Notes under the pieces: generated by a model
Seen by the model: the letters and a program-made list of their open reading frames with translations, nothing else
The model's database searches: none
What the model was told of the DNA's origin: nothing
Program-made: the position numbers and the translations under genes
In this document: positions 1 through 9,497 of the stretch, piece by piece
How positions within the stretch are numbered: position 1 is the first letter of the stretch
How the letters are laid out: each line of letters begins with the position of its first letter
Source of the DNA: Nostoc carneum NIES-2107
GTDB taxonomy: Bacteria > Cyanobacteriota > Cyanobacteriia > Cyanobacteriales > Nostocaceae
Length of the DNA stretch: 64,000 nt
Direction: 5' to 3'
NCBI GenBank assembly: GCA_002368155.1
Contig: AP018180.1
Location: 5,970,908-6,034,907 of the forward strand

Positions 1-60
1 ATGCAATGTAATTGTATTACCCAATAGCCAATCTTTTACTCCCTCATCCCTCTCATCCCC

Positions 61-504
61 CTACCTCCTACCTAAACCAGATTGAGGTTGATTAATCACA
101 GGAGATGGGCGAGGTGAAACTGGATTACGCAACAACAAGATAGGAATACTGAGCAGCCCGAAAATCATCACGGCTCCTGTCATCATCCATACTGTTAGAC
201 GATGAGGTTGATAATTACCCCGTTCAATTTGCCAGAAAACCCGATTGTATTGCCATGCAGCTAAAGCGATGGTGATAATCCCAAAAATGACTAACACAAT
301 CCCTAAATTTTCTGAATTGAATAAGGGATGTATATCAGGTTTTCTTTGTGTGATGGCTACATCCAGCTGATTTAAAAATAAACCAAATCTAGCGATCGCA
401 AATCCAAACCCAATTAGTGCGATCGAAGTACGCAGCCAAGCTAAAAAAGTGCGTTCATTGGCTTGATGCTCTCGTTGACGGTCTATTTTTGGTATTTTAT
501 TCAT
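61..504 (-). CDS. DUF202 (YidH-like) small membrane protein
   Basis: The 147-aa product begins with a charged segment containing the NERTFLAWLRTSIALIGFGF signature that typifies DUF202 proteins. It has three hydrophobic segments, at about residues 19-45, 66-85 and 105-127. These are small inner-membrane proteins of unknown biochemical role. The start is an ATG at 504, and the proline-rich C-terminus (VSPRPSPVINQPQ) is variable in the family. The gene stands alone, next to a palindromic repeat. Family assignment is confident; function is unknown. Confidence 0.85.
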   Translation of the reverse strand: MNKIPKIDRQREHQANERTFLAWLRTSIALIGFGFAIARFGLFLNQLDVAITQRKPDIHPLFNSENLGIVLVIFGIITIALAAWQYNRVFWQIERGNYQPHRLTVWMMTGAVMIFGLLSIPILLLRNPVSPRPSPVINQPQSGLGRR

Positions 505-527
505 CAGTGTCCCATATCAAAAATTGT

Positions 528-551
528 AGAGACGCGATTCATCGCGTCTGT
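528..551. repeat. Dispersed palindrome (AGACGCGATT.ATCGCGTCT type), copy 1
   Basis: A near-perfect hairpin with arms AGACGCGAT and ATCGCGTCT, in the spacer between the DUF202 gene and the next gene. It is followed by a degenerate second half (attcgcgattgatctcgtctg). The same palindrome recurs near 12786, 14064, 18123 and 43343, always in spacers. The rest of the 505-737 spacer shows nothing else I can name. Confidence 0.75.
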
Positions 552-737
552 ATTCGCGATTGATCTCGTCTGTCAAGTGGCGTTCAGTAGTACAAATATT
601 ACCCCGTTGTCTTCCTTGCCTCCTTTTAGCCTTTCCGCACCGCAAAACACATCTACTGACAGAGACGTTTAGCCATATCATGCGATCATCATAAAATTAG
701 ATCAAAATTTCTTAAATAATCAATTTAGGGGGCTACT

Positions 738-1043
738 ATGTCTCGTTTAACACAAATTCTCCAGAACTTGTACCTTCGTGTTGAAGGTTTTGTTTCTGTC
801 ATTTGGAATAAATTTGCCAATGTTTTCAAAAGTTTCTTTGGTTTTTTTGCCAAACTCTTGGGATTAACTGAGTCTGGTTACTTTTTAGAATCCGATGCGG
901 CACAAGGTACAAAGCGGGTTGAACCTCCACAACAATTAGAAACTAAGCAAAATACTCCAGTAGAAACTCCCGCTAACCGCCGTCGGTCTAATGCCAAAAT
1001 GGATTACTACCTCAACATGGCTCGTGATATGAAAAAGAGTTAA
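738..1043 (+). CDS. Conserved cyanobacterial-type hypothetical protein, 101 aa
   Basis: ATG start, preceded by a purine-rich TTAGGGGGCT stretch. The N-terminal 45 residues form an amphipathic to hydrophobic aromatic-rich segment (FVSVIWNKFANVFKSFFGFF), consistent with membrane association. The middle is polar and Pro/Thr-rich. The C-terminus is basic (NRRRSNAKMDYYLNMARDMKKS). I do not recognise a catalytic motif and assign no function. Ordinary codon use and a clean start and stop support a real gene. Confidence 0.6.
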   Translation: MSRLTQILQNLYLRVEGFVSVIWNKFANVFKSFFGFFAKLLGLTESGYFLESDAAQGTKRVEPPQQLETKQNTPVETPANRRRSNAKMDYYLNMARDMKKS

Positions 1044-1127
1044 TGACTAGTTTTCAGCGAACAAACCTTTGGGCGATCGCATAACACAAGCGGTAATTAA
1101 TTCCAATTCAAAAACCTTTGTAATATA

Positions 1128-1231
1128 TAGCAATCCTACAATGAGTTGTGAAATTGCTCTTTAAAGTAGGAAACAGGAAATCAGGAATTAGAAATGTAGT
1201 TTGTTTTTTCACAAATCAAATAGGAATGCTA
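1128..1231. mobile_element. MITE, 104 bp, with ends like the resident IS630 element
   Basis: The left end TAGCAATCCTACAATGAG and the inverted right end TAGCATTCCTATTTGATTTG are terminal inverted repeats, flanked by TA at 1126-1127 and 1232-1233. The right end closely matches the terminal repeat of the IS630-family element at 37984 (TAGCAATCCGATTTGATTTG), including the following TGTGA.AAAA. No coding capacity remains. It looks like a non-autonomous derivative that the related transposase could move. Confidence 0.75.
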
Positions 1232-1283
1232 TATCAATCATCTGTAGGTGGAATAGCACTTACTTAAGTAAACATGACTTCAC

Positions 1284-1316
1284 AGAAGCCCAGCTTTTTG
1301 AAAAAGTTGGGCTTCT
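1284..1316. terminator. Strong hairpin between convergent genes
   Basis: The arms AGAAGCCCAGCTTTTT and AAAAAGTTGGGCTTCT pair over 16 bp with one G:U pair and almost no loop. It lies between a rightward gene ending at 1043 and a leftward kinase ending at 1395. There is no clear T-run, so it may be a bidirectional terminator or a repeat hairpin. Together with the MITE at 1128 it accounts for most of this 350-bp spacer. Confidence 0.45.
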
Positions 1317-1394
1317 AAATATCGCTAAAGTAAGTAACATTCTGTTGTAGGGGAGCAAGCTCCCCTACATAAGATTTAGTTTATAAATTGTCTC

Positions 1395-2453
1395 TTAGTG
1401 GCTTGGTTTATTAAGACAATTTACAATTACATTAAATGCATGACATTCTCTTGCTTCTAGTGCTTGCTTATTAGTATTTTCAGATTGAGCTATCATCAAT
1501 GTTTTCCCAGCAGTAGCGATTGTGCCAATAGTTGCTAATCCCAATACAAACATTTTCTTTCTACTTTTTACTGAAGTTACCAAATTTTCCAACGTTGTAG
1601 GCTTACCCAATACTGGAATTGTTTTTAATACTTCTAAAGCAACTGCTGCATTAGCATATCGATGTTGGCGTTTATGTTCTACCATTTTCATCAGCCAGCG
1701 CTTGAAATATGGGTTAATTTGATGCATTTTTTTTTGTAACTTGAAGCGATATCTATCATCAATCAACTGACTAATATTTACAGAACGAGTATTAGTCAGT
1801 AAGCAAATCAATGTTGCTCCTAAACTATATAAATCTGATGCTTCCGTTAAGGGATAACCAAATTGTTCTTCTGGTGGCATAAAACCTGGTGTGCCAACAG
1901 CAAAACTGCTGAGAGTCATTTTTGCACCTTTGTTACGAGCTAAACCAAAATCTACTAAATAAGCATTTAGTTGCCGATCAACTAACAAATTTTCTGGTTT
2001 TATATCCCGATGGATAATTGGAGAAACTCGCTTTTGTAAATCAACCAAAATTTCTAATACTGAGATAGCAATTTTTTTGATTTCTTCTGGATGAAAGCTA
2101 TATTGTGAAACTAAAGAAGGAGCATTTTTATATTCCTGCAACATATAAAAACCCGCTGATGTTGCAAAAGAATTGACATAGCGGGGAACGCGTGCATGAT
2201 TTATTTGTTGCAGAATTGCAATTTCACTTTTATAAGCTTTTACAACTGACGAATCAGGAATCGCATTGGCAAAACGGAACTCTTTAATTACGATTTTTTG
2301 CTCAGTTTTAAGCGCATGAGCTAAATAAGTAGTACGTCCTGCTTGTCGATTGCGTCCTAGTTCTCGGATAACTTGATAGCCTTGCTGAGAAAAATCTGGA
2401 TATTTATTGACGGGAATATTCCCTTGATATCCATTTTGCACATCAAGTCCCAT
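1395..2453 (-). CDS. Ser/Thr protein kinase (Hanks type) with C-terminal membrane anchor
   Basis: A 352-aa kinase. The catalytic lysine lies in KIVIKEFRF, the HRD loop in IIHRDIKPENLL, DFG in YLVDFGLAR, and the APE equivalent in GFMPPEEQFG. A C-terminal hydrophobic segment (MFVLGLATIGTIATA) is followed by a short tail with three cysteines. The glycine loop is unusual (ELGRNRQAGRTTYLA). The reading frame opens with TTG two codons earlier, but the ATG at 2453 (MGLDVQNG) is the better start. Multiple small Hanks kinases are typical of Nostocales. The substrate is unknown. Confidence 0.88.
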   Translation of the reverse strand: MGLDVQNGYQGNIPVNKYPDFSQQGYQVIRELGRNRQAGRTTYLAHALKTEQKIVIKEFRFANAIPDSSVVKAYKSEIAILQQINHARVPRYVNSFATSAGFYMLQEYKNAPSLVSQYSFHPEEIKKIAISVLEILVDLQKRVSPIIHRDIKPENLLVDRQLNAYLVDFGLARNKGAKMTLSSFAVGTPGFMPPEEQFGYPLTEASDLYSLGATLICLLTNTRSVNISQLIDDRYRFKLQKKMHQINPYFKRWLMKMVEHKRQHRYANAAVALEVLKTIPVLGKPTTLENLVTSVKSRKKMFVLGLATIGTIATAGKTLMIAQSENTNKQALEARECHAFNVIVNCLNKPSH

Positions 2454-2568
2454 AGACAATTACCACACAATTTGATTTGGTCAAATGAAGGCTGAAGGCT
2501 AAAGGATGAAGTATGAGGTATGAAGTGTGAAATTACCTCTACTATGACTCTGAATCGTCATAGATGTA

Positions 2569-2668
2569 ATACCAATTCAAATAATGTTGGCGACACATCA
2601 ATATATTCTAGAGAGCAAGGCAATTCCTTGCCCCTACAATCTGTCGCATTCTTTTTTCAAATTGGTAT
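2569..2668. mobile_element. MITE-like element, ATACCAATT family, copy 1
   Basis: A 100-bp element with inverted ends ATACCAATTCAAA and TTTCAAATTGGTAT and an internal hairpin around ggcaattccttgcccc. A second copy in the opposite orientation lies at 52591, sharing the ends and an internal CTCTAGAATATATTGAT segment. No coding capacity. The exact target duplication is not clear. The surrounding 2454-2805 spacer otherwise holds short direct repeats (tatgaagtatgaggtatgaag). Confidence 0.7.
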
Positions 2669-2805
2669 AACTTGCATTTTGTTTCATCCTTTATCCTTTA
2701 TCCTTTACACTCCAGACTTCTGGAAGTGATGTGGATTGCTAACAAGTTAATAGCACCTTGTCACAAAGGCGCATAGACATCTAAAGATGCCCATGCGCGA
2801 AATCA

Positions 2806-3696
2806 TCACCTTTGCGCTAGCCAATCCACAATTTGGGAATTGACAATATCTGGAACTTCATCATGAGGACAATGACCAGCGTGGGGAATGGGGATAACTT
2901 TGATGGCTTTACCATTCTCACGCGCTTCTTCGTAAATCTTTGCCCCCGTAATTGGTGTCCAAGGATCGTCAGCACCCCAAATTACTAATAAAGGACGTTC
3001 AACCTTGGGCAAAAGTTCCCCAGGAGTAGGCCCAGCAGGGGCTGTAAGAATTGATGCAAAAACTTTCTGCGCGCCAGGGTCACAAGCTGGGGTATAAAGT
3101 AAATCAACTAATTCATCCGTAACAGCTTCCCGGTTGCGATAAACCTGATAAAGTGTGCGGCGAATTTGGGATTTTTGACGGATGCGGTTAAAGACAAACT
3201 TGCCTGTGAGGGGCGATCGCACTACTCTGTTAAATGCTGCCATCACAACTCTTAATGGTGGGTTCAATTCATGGGGACGATGGCTTAAACCACCAGCAGA
3301 GTTAATTAAAACACCACCTGTAGCAATTTCTGGATGTTCTGCCAGTACCATTAAGCTGATTAATGCACCAATGGAGTTACCGATAAATACGGCAGGTTGT
3401 TTGATGTGTGCAGACCAAAAATCTTTGAGCAGTTCTACCCAAATTTCCAGGCTGTAATCAATTGGTGCTTTCTCGGAACCACCAAAACCCAACAAATCTA
3501 CAGCGAAAACTTGATAACCAGCCTTTGCTAAAACTGGGATATTTTTGCGCCAATGTCCCATAGAAGCGCCAAAGCCATGCACTAGTACAAGGGGTTCTCC
3601 TGTACCCATGACAGTGTACTGAATTTTATAGCCCCGCCAAGTCCAAAGGAATTTTTCTAAAGTGGCTGAAGGTAACTGTTGGGTAGTTAAATTCAT
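2806..3696 (-). CDS. Alpha/beta-fold hydrolase
   Basis: The 296-aa product has the alpha/beta hydrolase signatures: the oxyanion HG motif in LVLVHGFGASMGHW, the nucleophile elbow GNSIGA, a late Asp in LVIWGADDPW, and the catalytic His in PHAGHCPHDE. This resembles the cyanobacterial and plant chloroplast hydrolase group near epoxide hydrolases and haloalkane dehalogenases. The substrate cannot be read from sequence. The frame is open upstream to 3774, but the ATG at 3696 (MNLTTQQLP) fits the family start better. Confidence 0.85.
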   Translation of the reverse strand: MNLTTQQLPSATLEKFLWTWRGYKIQYTVMGTGEPLVLVHGFGASMGHWRKNIPVLAKAGYQVFAVDLLGFGGSEKAPIDYSLEIWVELLKDFWSAHIKQPAVFIGNSIGALISLMVLAEHPEIATGGVLINSAGGLSHRPHELNPPLRVVMAAFNRVVRSPLTGKFVFNRIRQKSQIRRTLYQVYRNREAVTDELVDLLYTPACDPGAQKVFASILTAPAGPTPGELLPKVERPLLVIWGADDPWTPITGAKIYEEARENGKAIKVIPIPHAGHCPHDEVPDIVNSQIVDWLAQR

Positions 3697-3832
3697 TATT
3701 AAGATTCCTAAAGTATTGTTTTTATAGTAATACCTCCCACTAGTCAGAATCTTAGAGACAATGCTATTTCTCAACCCTTTCGGTCGTCTTGAGGGCTGCG
3801 TTATTATTTGTCGGGTTGTGATTTGTCATATC

Positions 3833-3966
3833 TAGGACTTACGCAAGTCTCATATTTTTTTCGTTTAGGCTGTCAAGAGTCAAAAGTCAAAAAAACCTAA
3901 ATTTTTGACCCTTGACCTTTGACTCTTGACTCTTAAACCAGAAGTGTACCAGTTGCGTAAGTCCTA
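3833..3966. mobile_element. MITE-like element with TAGGACTTACGCAA ends
   Basis: A perfect 14-bp terminal inverted repeat (TAGGACTTACGCAA and TTGCGTAAGTCCTA) bounds 134 bp. Inside, GTCAAGAGTCAAAAGTCAAA and its inverse form a second hairpin, so the whole element could fold into one long stem. No coding capacity. The rest of the 3697-4257 spacer (about 290 bp downstream of the element) shows no clear motif; I looked for a yybP-ykoY leader before terC and did not find one. Confidence 0.65.
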
Positions 3967-4257
3967 AAAACTTTTTGCCTAGATCCTAGCTTTTTGCAAC
4001 AAGTCGGTAGATAGGAATTGATTTGGGTATTTCCGTACTTGATTTATAGAGAGTTTTTTTAAGAGAATATTAAGACTTCTGGTGTGTCATGCTACACTCA
4101 ACAGACTCTAACTACCCTGTGATTGCGGCAATTTCAGAGTCTTTAGAATCAACCACAGCCACGTTAAGCTGGATAAAAGTAGCAATTGCTTGCACTTTAG
4201 AGGATGAAATTCGTTGCTCTTGTTAATTTTTAATTTTCGCTGCTTGAGATACTTGGA

Positions 4258-4983
4258 ATGCTAGACAAAATTTTTGATTATCTTCATTTTCACTTTAGCG
4301 TTGAAGCTCCTATAGTTCTGCTTATCCTGGTGTTTTTAGAAGCAGTGCTATCTGCTGATAATGCGATCGCTCTTGCTGCGATCGCTCAAGGATTGGAAGA
4401 TAAAAAGGTTGAGCGACAAGCGCTAAACTTGGGATTGGTTGTTGCCTATGTGCTCAGGATTACATTAATCCTGACGGCTACCTGGGTACAAAATTTATGG
4501 CAATTTGAACTTCTGGGTGCGGCTTATCTACTATGGCTAGTATTCCAACATTTCACGTCCCAAGAAACAGATGAAGAGCATCACCATCACGGGCCGCGTT
4601 TTAAATCTTTGTGGCAAGCAATACCAGTAATTGCTTTTACAGACTTGGCATTTTCTTTGGATAGCGTGACAACTGCGATCGCAGTTTCTCAAGAAAGGTG
4701 GTTAGTACTAACAGGTGCAACCATTGGGATCATTACCCTGCGCTTCATGGCAGAATTATTTATCCGTTGGCTAGACGAATTTGAAAACCTAGAAGACGCA
4801 GGCTATATCACTGTGGCATTTGTAGGTTTGCGTCTGTTATTGAAGGTGGTAAACGATAGCTTAGTCCCACCCGAATGGTTAATGATTACTGCGATCGGTC
4901 TCATCCTAGCTTGGGGTTTTTCCAAACGCACAAATATAGAAGTACCCCAAGAATTGACAGAAAAAACGGAAGTGCAGAAGTAG
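4258..4983 (+). CDS. TerC-family integral membrane protein
   Basis: A 241-aa TerC protein with about seven hydrophobic segments. The two acidic family motifs are present: [13 protein letters not shown] in the first helix and [16 protein letters not shown] in a later one; these are proposed to bind or conduct divalent metal. A short His-rich loop ([10 protein letters not shown], about residue 105) separates the two halves. The family is linked to Mn2+ export or tellurite resistance. In phototrophs TerC relatives have been tied to thylakoid protein insertion, but I cannot choose between these roles here. Confidence 0.88.
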   Translation: MLDKIFDYLHFHFSVEAPIVLLILVFLEAVLSADNAIALAAIAQGLEDKKVERQALNLGLVVAYVLRITLILTATWVQNLWQFELLGAAYLLWLVFQHFTSQETDEEHHHHGPRFKSLWQAIPVIAFTDLAFSLDSVTTAIAVSQERWLVLTGATIGIITLRFMAELFIRWLDEFENLEDAGYITVAFVGLRLLLKVVNDSLVPPEWLMITAIGLILAWGFSKRTNIEVPQELTEKTEVQK

Positions 4984-5157
4984 GGCATGGGGCATGGGGC
5001 ATTGGGCATTGGGTAATTGGTAATTGGTAATCGGTAATGGGTAATTGGTAATTGGAATATCTTCCAGTCCCCAATCCCCAGTCCCCAGTCCCCAGTCCCC
5101 AATCCCCAGTCCCCAATCCCCAATCCCCAATCCCCAATCCCCAGTCCCCAGTCCCTA
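4984..5157. repeat. Heptameric tandem repeats (GGGCATG, GGTAATT and CCCCAGT/CCCCAAT types)
   Basis: Degenerate 7-bp repeats fill the spacer between convergent terC and ndk. They switch unit from GGGCATG through TGGTAAT to about 15 copies of CCCCAGT/CCCCAAT. This is the short tandemly repeated repetitive sequence class characteristic of filamentous cyanobacteria. They generate spurious open frames reading [11 protein letters not shown], which are not genes. Confidence 0.9.
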
Positions 5158-5162
5158 ACTCT

Positions 5163-5612
5163 CTACTCGTGCAACCAGGGAGTCACTTCTGGTTTCCAGT
5201 TAACTAATTCTTCATCCTTAAACCACAGAGCAACTTCTTTTTGCGCTGTTTCCGGAGCATCGGAACCGTGGATGATGTTGCGACCAATGTTGATCCCCAA
5301 ATCGCCGCGAATGGTTCCGGGTTCGGCGTTGAGGGGGTTGGTTGCACCAATCAGCTTTCTTGCAGAAGCGATTACACCTTCACCTTCCCATACCATCGCT
5401 ACTACAGGGCCGGAGGTGATAAATTCGACTAATCCTGCAAAGAAGGGTCTTTCGCGGTGAACGTCATAATGTTGTTCAGCTAATTCCCGACTGGGGTGAA
5501 GCAGCTTCAAACCCACGAGGGTAAAGCCTTTTTTTTCAAAGCGACCGATAATTTCGCTGACTAGTCCGCGTTGTACGCCGTCGGGTTTAATTGCCAAAAA
5601 TGTGCGTTCCAA
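5163..5612 (-). CDS. ndk: Nucleoside diphosphate kinase
   Basis: A 149-aa protein of normal family length. It starts [18 protein letters not shown], has the catalytic histidine in [15 protein letters not shown] and the expected C-terminal [11 protein letters not shown]. It transfers the gamma-phosphate between nucleoside triphosphates and diphosphates through the phospho-His intermediate, in the cytoplasm. The start codon is TTG, supported by a GGAG Shine-Dalgarno about 8 bases upstream and by the exact match of residue 1 to the family N-terminus. It converges on terC. Confidence 0.97.
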   Translation of the reverse strand: MERTFLAIKPDGVQRGLVSEIIGRFEKKGFTLVGLKLLHPSRELAEQHYDVHRERPFFAGLVEFITSGPVVAMVWEGEGVIASARKLIGATNPLNAEPGTIRGDLGINIGRNIIHGSDAPETAQKEVALWFKDEELVNWKPEVTPWLHE

Positions 5613-5864
5613 AGCTATCTCCGAAAACTTAATAAATTTTTCAAGATCAATTATCTTTTGTTCTTTGTCCTTAGTTCTTTGTCATTTGTTGATAGTTGAG
5701 GGATTTTGACCCTAATGACGAATGACTAAATAATTAATGACTAGTAACACACGACTCTTGACCAATCAGAGTTTATCTCAGAAATTATCTCTGGGTGCAT
5801 ATGCGATCGCAAATGAATGCGTTAAATTGAAAATTCGTGGGTGAAACACAGAGGTCAGGAATAA

Positions 5865-7883
5865 ATGGGTGTTGAGTCAACTGCTACATCGGAAGAGATA
5901 GTTAAGCTGCCGTCTAATGGACACAAACCAGAAGTGAAAAACCATAAGCCAAAAAAGCTGTTAGCGCCTAGTACTATCACTGATGATTCGCCTCGCTCTT
6001 GGAAAATTGAGGACAGCGAAGCGCTATATCGAATTGAAGGCTGGGGACAACCTTATTTTTCGATTAACGCGGCTGGTCATGTCACGGTTTCCCCCAAAGG
6101 CGATCGCGGTGGTTCTTTGGATTTGTTTGAATTGGTCAACGCTTTGAAGCAGCGTAATTTAGGTCTGCCGATGTTGATTCGCTTTTCGGACATTTTGGAA
6201 GACCGGATTGAGCGTTTAAATGCTTGTTTTGCGAAGGCGATCGCTCGCTATAACTATCCTGGTGTTTATCGTGGTGTATTTCCTGTTAAATGTAACCAGC
6301 AACGCCATTTAATTGAGGATTTGGTCAGGTTTGGTAAGCCTCATCAATTTGGTTTAGAAGCTGGCTCTAAGCCAGAATTAATGATTGCTCTGGCTATCTT
6401 GGATACTCCAGGCGCATTATTAATTTGCAACGGCTACAAAGACCAAGAATATATCGAAACAGCAATGTTGGCTCAACGGCTAGGACAAACACCGATTATT
6501 GTCTTAGAGCAAATTGAAGAGGTAGATTTAGTCATTGCGGCTAACCGTCAGTTAGGTATCAAACCTATCTTAGGGGTACGGGCTAAACTCAGCACCCAAG
6601 GTATGGGACGCTGGGGTAGCTCAAGTGGCGATCGCGCTAAATTTGGTCTAACTATGCCTGAGGTCATTGAGGCAGTTGACAAGTTACGCGAAGCTGATTT
6701 GCTCGATTCCTTGCAGTTGATGCATTTCCACATCGGCTCGCAGATTTCAGCCATTAACGTGATTAAAGATGCCATCCAAGAAGCCAGCCGTATCTACGTA
6801 GAGTTGGCGATGTTGGGGGCTGATATGAAATATCTCGATGTCGGTGGTGGCTTGGGTGTAGATTACGACGGCTCTCAAACCAACTTCTACGCCTCGAAAA
6901 ACTATAATATGCAAAACTATGCCAACGACATCGTGGCAGAGTTAAAAGATACCTGTGCTGAACGGCAAATTCCTGTACCTACACTGATTAGTGAAAGTGG
7001 GAGAGCGATCGCATCCCATCAATCGGTATTGATTTTTGATGTTCTCAGTACCAGCGATGTCCCCCTCGATACCCCAGAACCGCCACAAGAAGGCGAATCT
7101 CCAATTATTAATTACCTCTGGGAAACCTACCAATCGATTAACAAAGAAAATTATCAGGAGTTTTACCACGACGCAGCCCAATTTAAAGAAGAAGCTATCA
7201 GCCGTTTCAACTTGGGTATCTTGCGTCTGAGAGAACGGGCGAAAGCTGAACGTCTGTACTGGGCTTGTTGTCAGAAAATTTTAAACATCACTAGACAGCA
7301 GGAATACGTGCCCGACGAACTGGAAGACCTAGAAAAAATCATGGCTTCCATCTACTACGCTAATTTATCTGTGTTTCAATCAGCACCAGATTGCTGGGCG
7401 ATTGATCAATTATTCCCGATTATGCCCATCCACCGTTTAGATGAAGAACCAATTCGGCGGGGAATTTTGGCAGACCTGACCTGCGATAGTGATGGCAAAA
7501 TTGACCGCTTTATAGATTTGCGTGATGTTAAATCTGTTTTAGAACTGCACACCTTCAAACCAGGAGAACCCTATTATTTGGGAATGTTCCTCAGTGGAGC
7601 CTACCAAGAAATCATGGGTAATTTACACAACCTATTTGGCGACACTAACGCAGTTCACATTCAATTGACACCCAAAGGTTACCAAATTGAACATGTCGTC
7701 AAAGGCGATACCATGAGCGAAGTAGTCAGCTACGTGCAGTATGATTCGGAAGACATGGTAGAAAACATCCGCCAGCGTTGTGAAAAAGCCTTGGAGGAAA
7801 AGCGCATCACCTTAGCAGAATCTCAGCGACTCCTACAAACTTACGAGCAAAGTCTGAGAAGATATACGTATTTGAATAGTTAG
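5865..7883 (+). CDS. speA: Biosynthetic arginine decarboxylase
   Basis: A 672-aa PLP enzyme of the SpeA family, converting arginine to agmatine for polyamine synthesis. The PLP lysine is K142 in FPVKCNQQRHL. The glycine-rich phosphate-binding stretch (YLDVGGGLGVDYDG) and the later DLTCDSDGKID and EPYYLGMFLSGAYQE motifs are present. Length is normal for the family. A 60-residue polar N-terminal extension (SNGHKPEVKNHKPKK) precedes the conserved start SWKIEDSEALY. It is preceded by a 250-bp spacer without a clear element and followed by heptameric repeats. Confidence 0.96.
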   Translation: MGVESTATSEEIVKLPSNGHKPEVKNHKPKKLLAPSTITDDSPRSWKIEDSEALYRIEGWGQPYFSINAAGHVTVSPKGDRGGSLDLFELVNALKQRNLGLPMLIRFSDILEDRIERLNACFAKAIARYNYPGVYRGVFPVKCNQQRHLIEDLVRFGKPHQFGLEAGSKPELMIALAILDTPGALLICNGYKDQEYIETAMLAQRLGQTPIIVLEQIEEVDLVIAANRQLGIKPILGVRAKLSTQGMGRWGSSSGDRAKFGLTMPEVIEAVDKLREADLLDSLQLMHFHIGSQISAINVIKDAIQEASRIYVELAMLGADMKYLDVGGGLGVDYDGSQTNFYASKNYNMQNYANDIVAELKDTCAERQIPVPTLISESGRAIASHQSVLIFDVLSTSDVPLDTPEPPQEGESPIINYLWETYQSINKENYQEFYHDAAQFKEEAISRFNLGILRLRERAKAERLYWACCQKILNITRQQEYVPDELEDLEKIMASIYYANLSVFQSAPDCWAIDQLFPIMPIHRLDEEPIRRGILADLTCDSDGKIDRFIDLRDVKSVLELHTFKPGEPYYLGMFLSGAYQEIMGNLHNLFGDTNAVHIQLTPKGYQIEHVVKGDTMSEVVSYVQYDSEDMVENIRQRCEKALEEKRITLAESQRLLQTYEQSLRRYTYLNS

Positions 7884-8100
7884 GGGCTGGGGACTAGGGA
7901 CTGGGGACTAGGGATTGGGTACTGGGGATTGGGGAAAAGGGGAAAGGGAAAAGGGGAATAACAAACAGCAAATGACAAATGACGAATGACAAATGACAAA
8001 TGACAAACCCCAATTACCCATTACCCATTACCAATGCCCCATGACGGCAGTTGCTACAACGGAGGAGACCTCCGCAACGCACTGCCTCCCCAATGCCCCA
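7884..8100. repeat. Heptameric repeat cluster
   Basis: Runs of GGGGACT/GGGGATT, CAAATGA and CCCATTA-type heptamers lie between convergent speA and the nucleotidyltransferase gene. An insert reads cggcagttgctacaacggaggagacctccgcaacgcactgc, which contains the hairpin GGAGGagaCCTCC. No gene is visible. Confidence 0.8.
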
Positions 8101-8104
8101 TGCC

Positions 8105-9271
8105 CTATATAGCCGTCGTATTCAGCAATTCTGCGATCGCTTGTCTTTCTACTGGCGTATGAGATGGTGGGGATTGACGTGCATCAGTAATCAACCAGTC
8201 TAAGGCTGCTGCTTGCACATCAATGGTGGCTCCAGTTTTATCGACGCAGTAACGCCCAAACACTAATTTATCTATAAGGCGAACTTCGGGGCCGAGGCGC
8301 GACCATTCAAAAATCACGCTATTCTCTACTGTCGCCCCGCTACAAATCCAGCAATTGGGGCCAATCATCGCCGGGCCGACGATTTTCGCGCCGTCTTCGA
8401 TTCTGGTCATGCCACCAATGTAAACTGGGCCTGTAATATCGACTTTGTCCCAATTGACAGCAACATTTAAGCCAGTATAAATTCCAGGTGCAACTTCATG
8501 TCCGGGGATTTGCACGTTTTTAATTTCACCTAGCAGTACACCACGAATTGCCCGCCAGTAGTCTGGTACTTTACCAATATCTACCCATTCAAAATCCATT
8601 GCGATCGCATGGAAAGGCGCACCAATTTCTACCAGTTTGGGGAATAGCTGACTACCAATGTCGTACTCAATGCCAGAGGGGATATATTTAAATACTTCCG
8701 GCTCAAAGATGTAAATCCCGGTGTTGATGTTGGTGCTGAGGGCTTCTTCGGTTGAGGGTTTTTCTTGGAAAGCTTTTACACGCCCATCATCATCAGTCAC
8801 GACGACACCATAGCTAGAAACCTCTTCCTTGGGAACAGATTTCGTAATAATTGTCGCGATCGACCCTTTAGCTCGATGCCACTTGACTGCTTCGGTTAAA
8901 TCTAAGTCAATCAAAGCATCACCGCACAATACCACAAAGGTATCATCGAAAAACGGCGAAAAGTCTTGGATACGCCGCATTCCTCCAGCAGATCCGACTG
9001 CTTCCCCTACCAGTGTACCGTCCACAATTTGCCCTTCAAAGGAATAGGCAATTTGTACGCCAAACCGCTGACCATCACGGAAATAGTTTTCGATTTCCTC
9101 TGCTAAATGGCTCACATTGACCATAATTTGGTCAAAGCCATGCTGACGCAACAGTTCAAGTAAAAATTCCATTACTGGTTTTTGCAGTATAGGAATCATC
9201 GGTTTGGGGATTGTATAGGTAATCGGACGGACTCGAGTACCTTTACCCGCTGCAAGAATCATCGCCTTCAT
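8105..9271 (-). CDS. Nucleotidyltransferase with left-handed beta-helix domain (sugar-phosphate nucleotidylyltransferase)
   Basis: A 388-aa protein. The N-terminal nucleotidyltransferase domain (about residues 1-235) opens with MILAAGKGTRVRPITYTIPK and has the catalytic-type Asp in VVLCGDALIDLDL, plus FQEKP and the metal-binding FEWVDIG. The C-terminal hexapeptide-like beta-helix (about 255-350) includes GPVYIGGMTRIEDGAKIVGP. This is the GDP-mannose or glucose-1-phosphate nucleotidylyltransferase layout, used for activated sugars in polysaccharide synthesis. The exact sugar and nucleotide are not decidable from sequence alone. It stands alone and leftward. Confidence 0.88.
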   Translation of the reverse strand: MKAMILAAGKGTRVRPITYTIPKPMIPILQKPVMEFLLELLRQHGFDQIMVNVSHLAEEIENYFRDGQRFGVQIAYSFEGQIVDGTLVGEAVGSAGGMRRIQDFSPFFDDTFVVLCGDALIDLDLTEAVKWHRAKGSIATIITKSVPKEEVSSYGVVVTDDDGRVKAFQEKPSTEEALSTNINTGIYIFEPEVFKYIPSGIEYDIGSQLFPKLVEIGAPFHAIAMDFEWVDIGKVPDYWRAIRGVLLGEIKNVQIPGHEVAPGIYTGLNVAVNWDKVDITGPVYIGGMTRIEDGAKIVGPAMIGPNCWICSGATVENSVIFEWSRLGPEVRLIDKLVFGRYCVDKTGATIDVQAAALDWLITDARQSPPSHTPVERQAIAELLNTTAI

Positions 9272-9497
9272 AAAGATTATTCCTCAACCACAAGCCAGTT
9301 TACTTTCAACAAGTTATACTTCATTGGTTTATTGTTTTTATTCATCCCTGATAGCACAGATTAGGGGAATTTGCTGATTTTTGCATCTATCGGCATCGTC
9401 ATTTAACGAGCAATGGCTTACTTTTTAAATTTACCTAGACTTTGGGTTTGATGGCACCGTACTCTATAAATTATCTAAATAAGTTGATAGATATTTC

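Noticed and set aside
2728-2745. GGATTGCTAA as another IS630 end
   Set aside because: Only about ten bases match, with no partner end and no TA duplication visible.
3967-4257. yybP-ykoY manganese riboswitch before terC
   Set aside because: I looked because the class often precedes TerC genes, but the conserved sequence blocks are not visible.
4803-5137. Minus-strand frames reading [11 protein letters not shown]
   Set aside because: They are translations of heptameric repeats and overlap terC; similar frames occur at the other repeat clusters.
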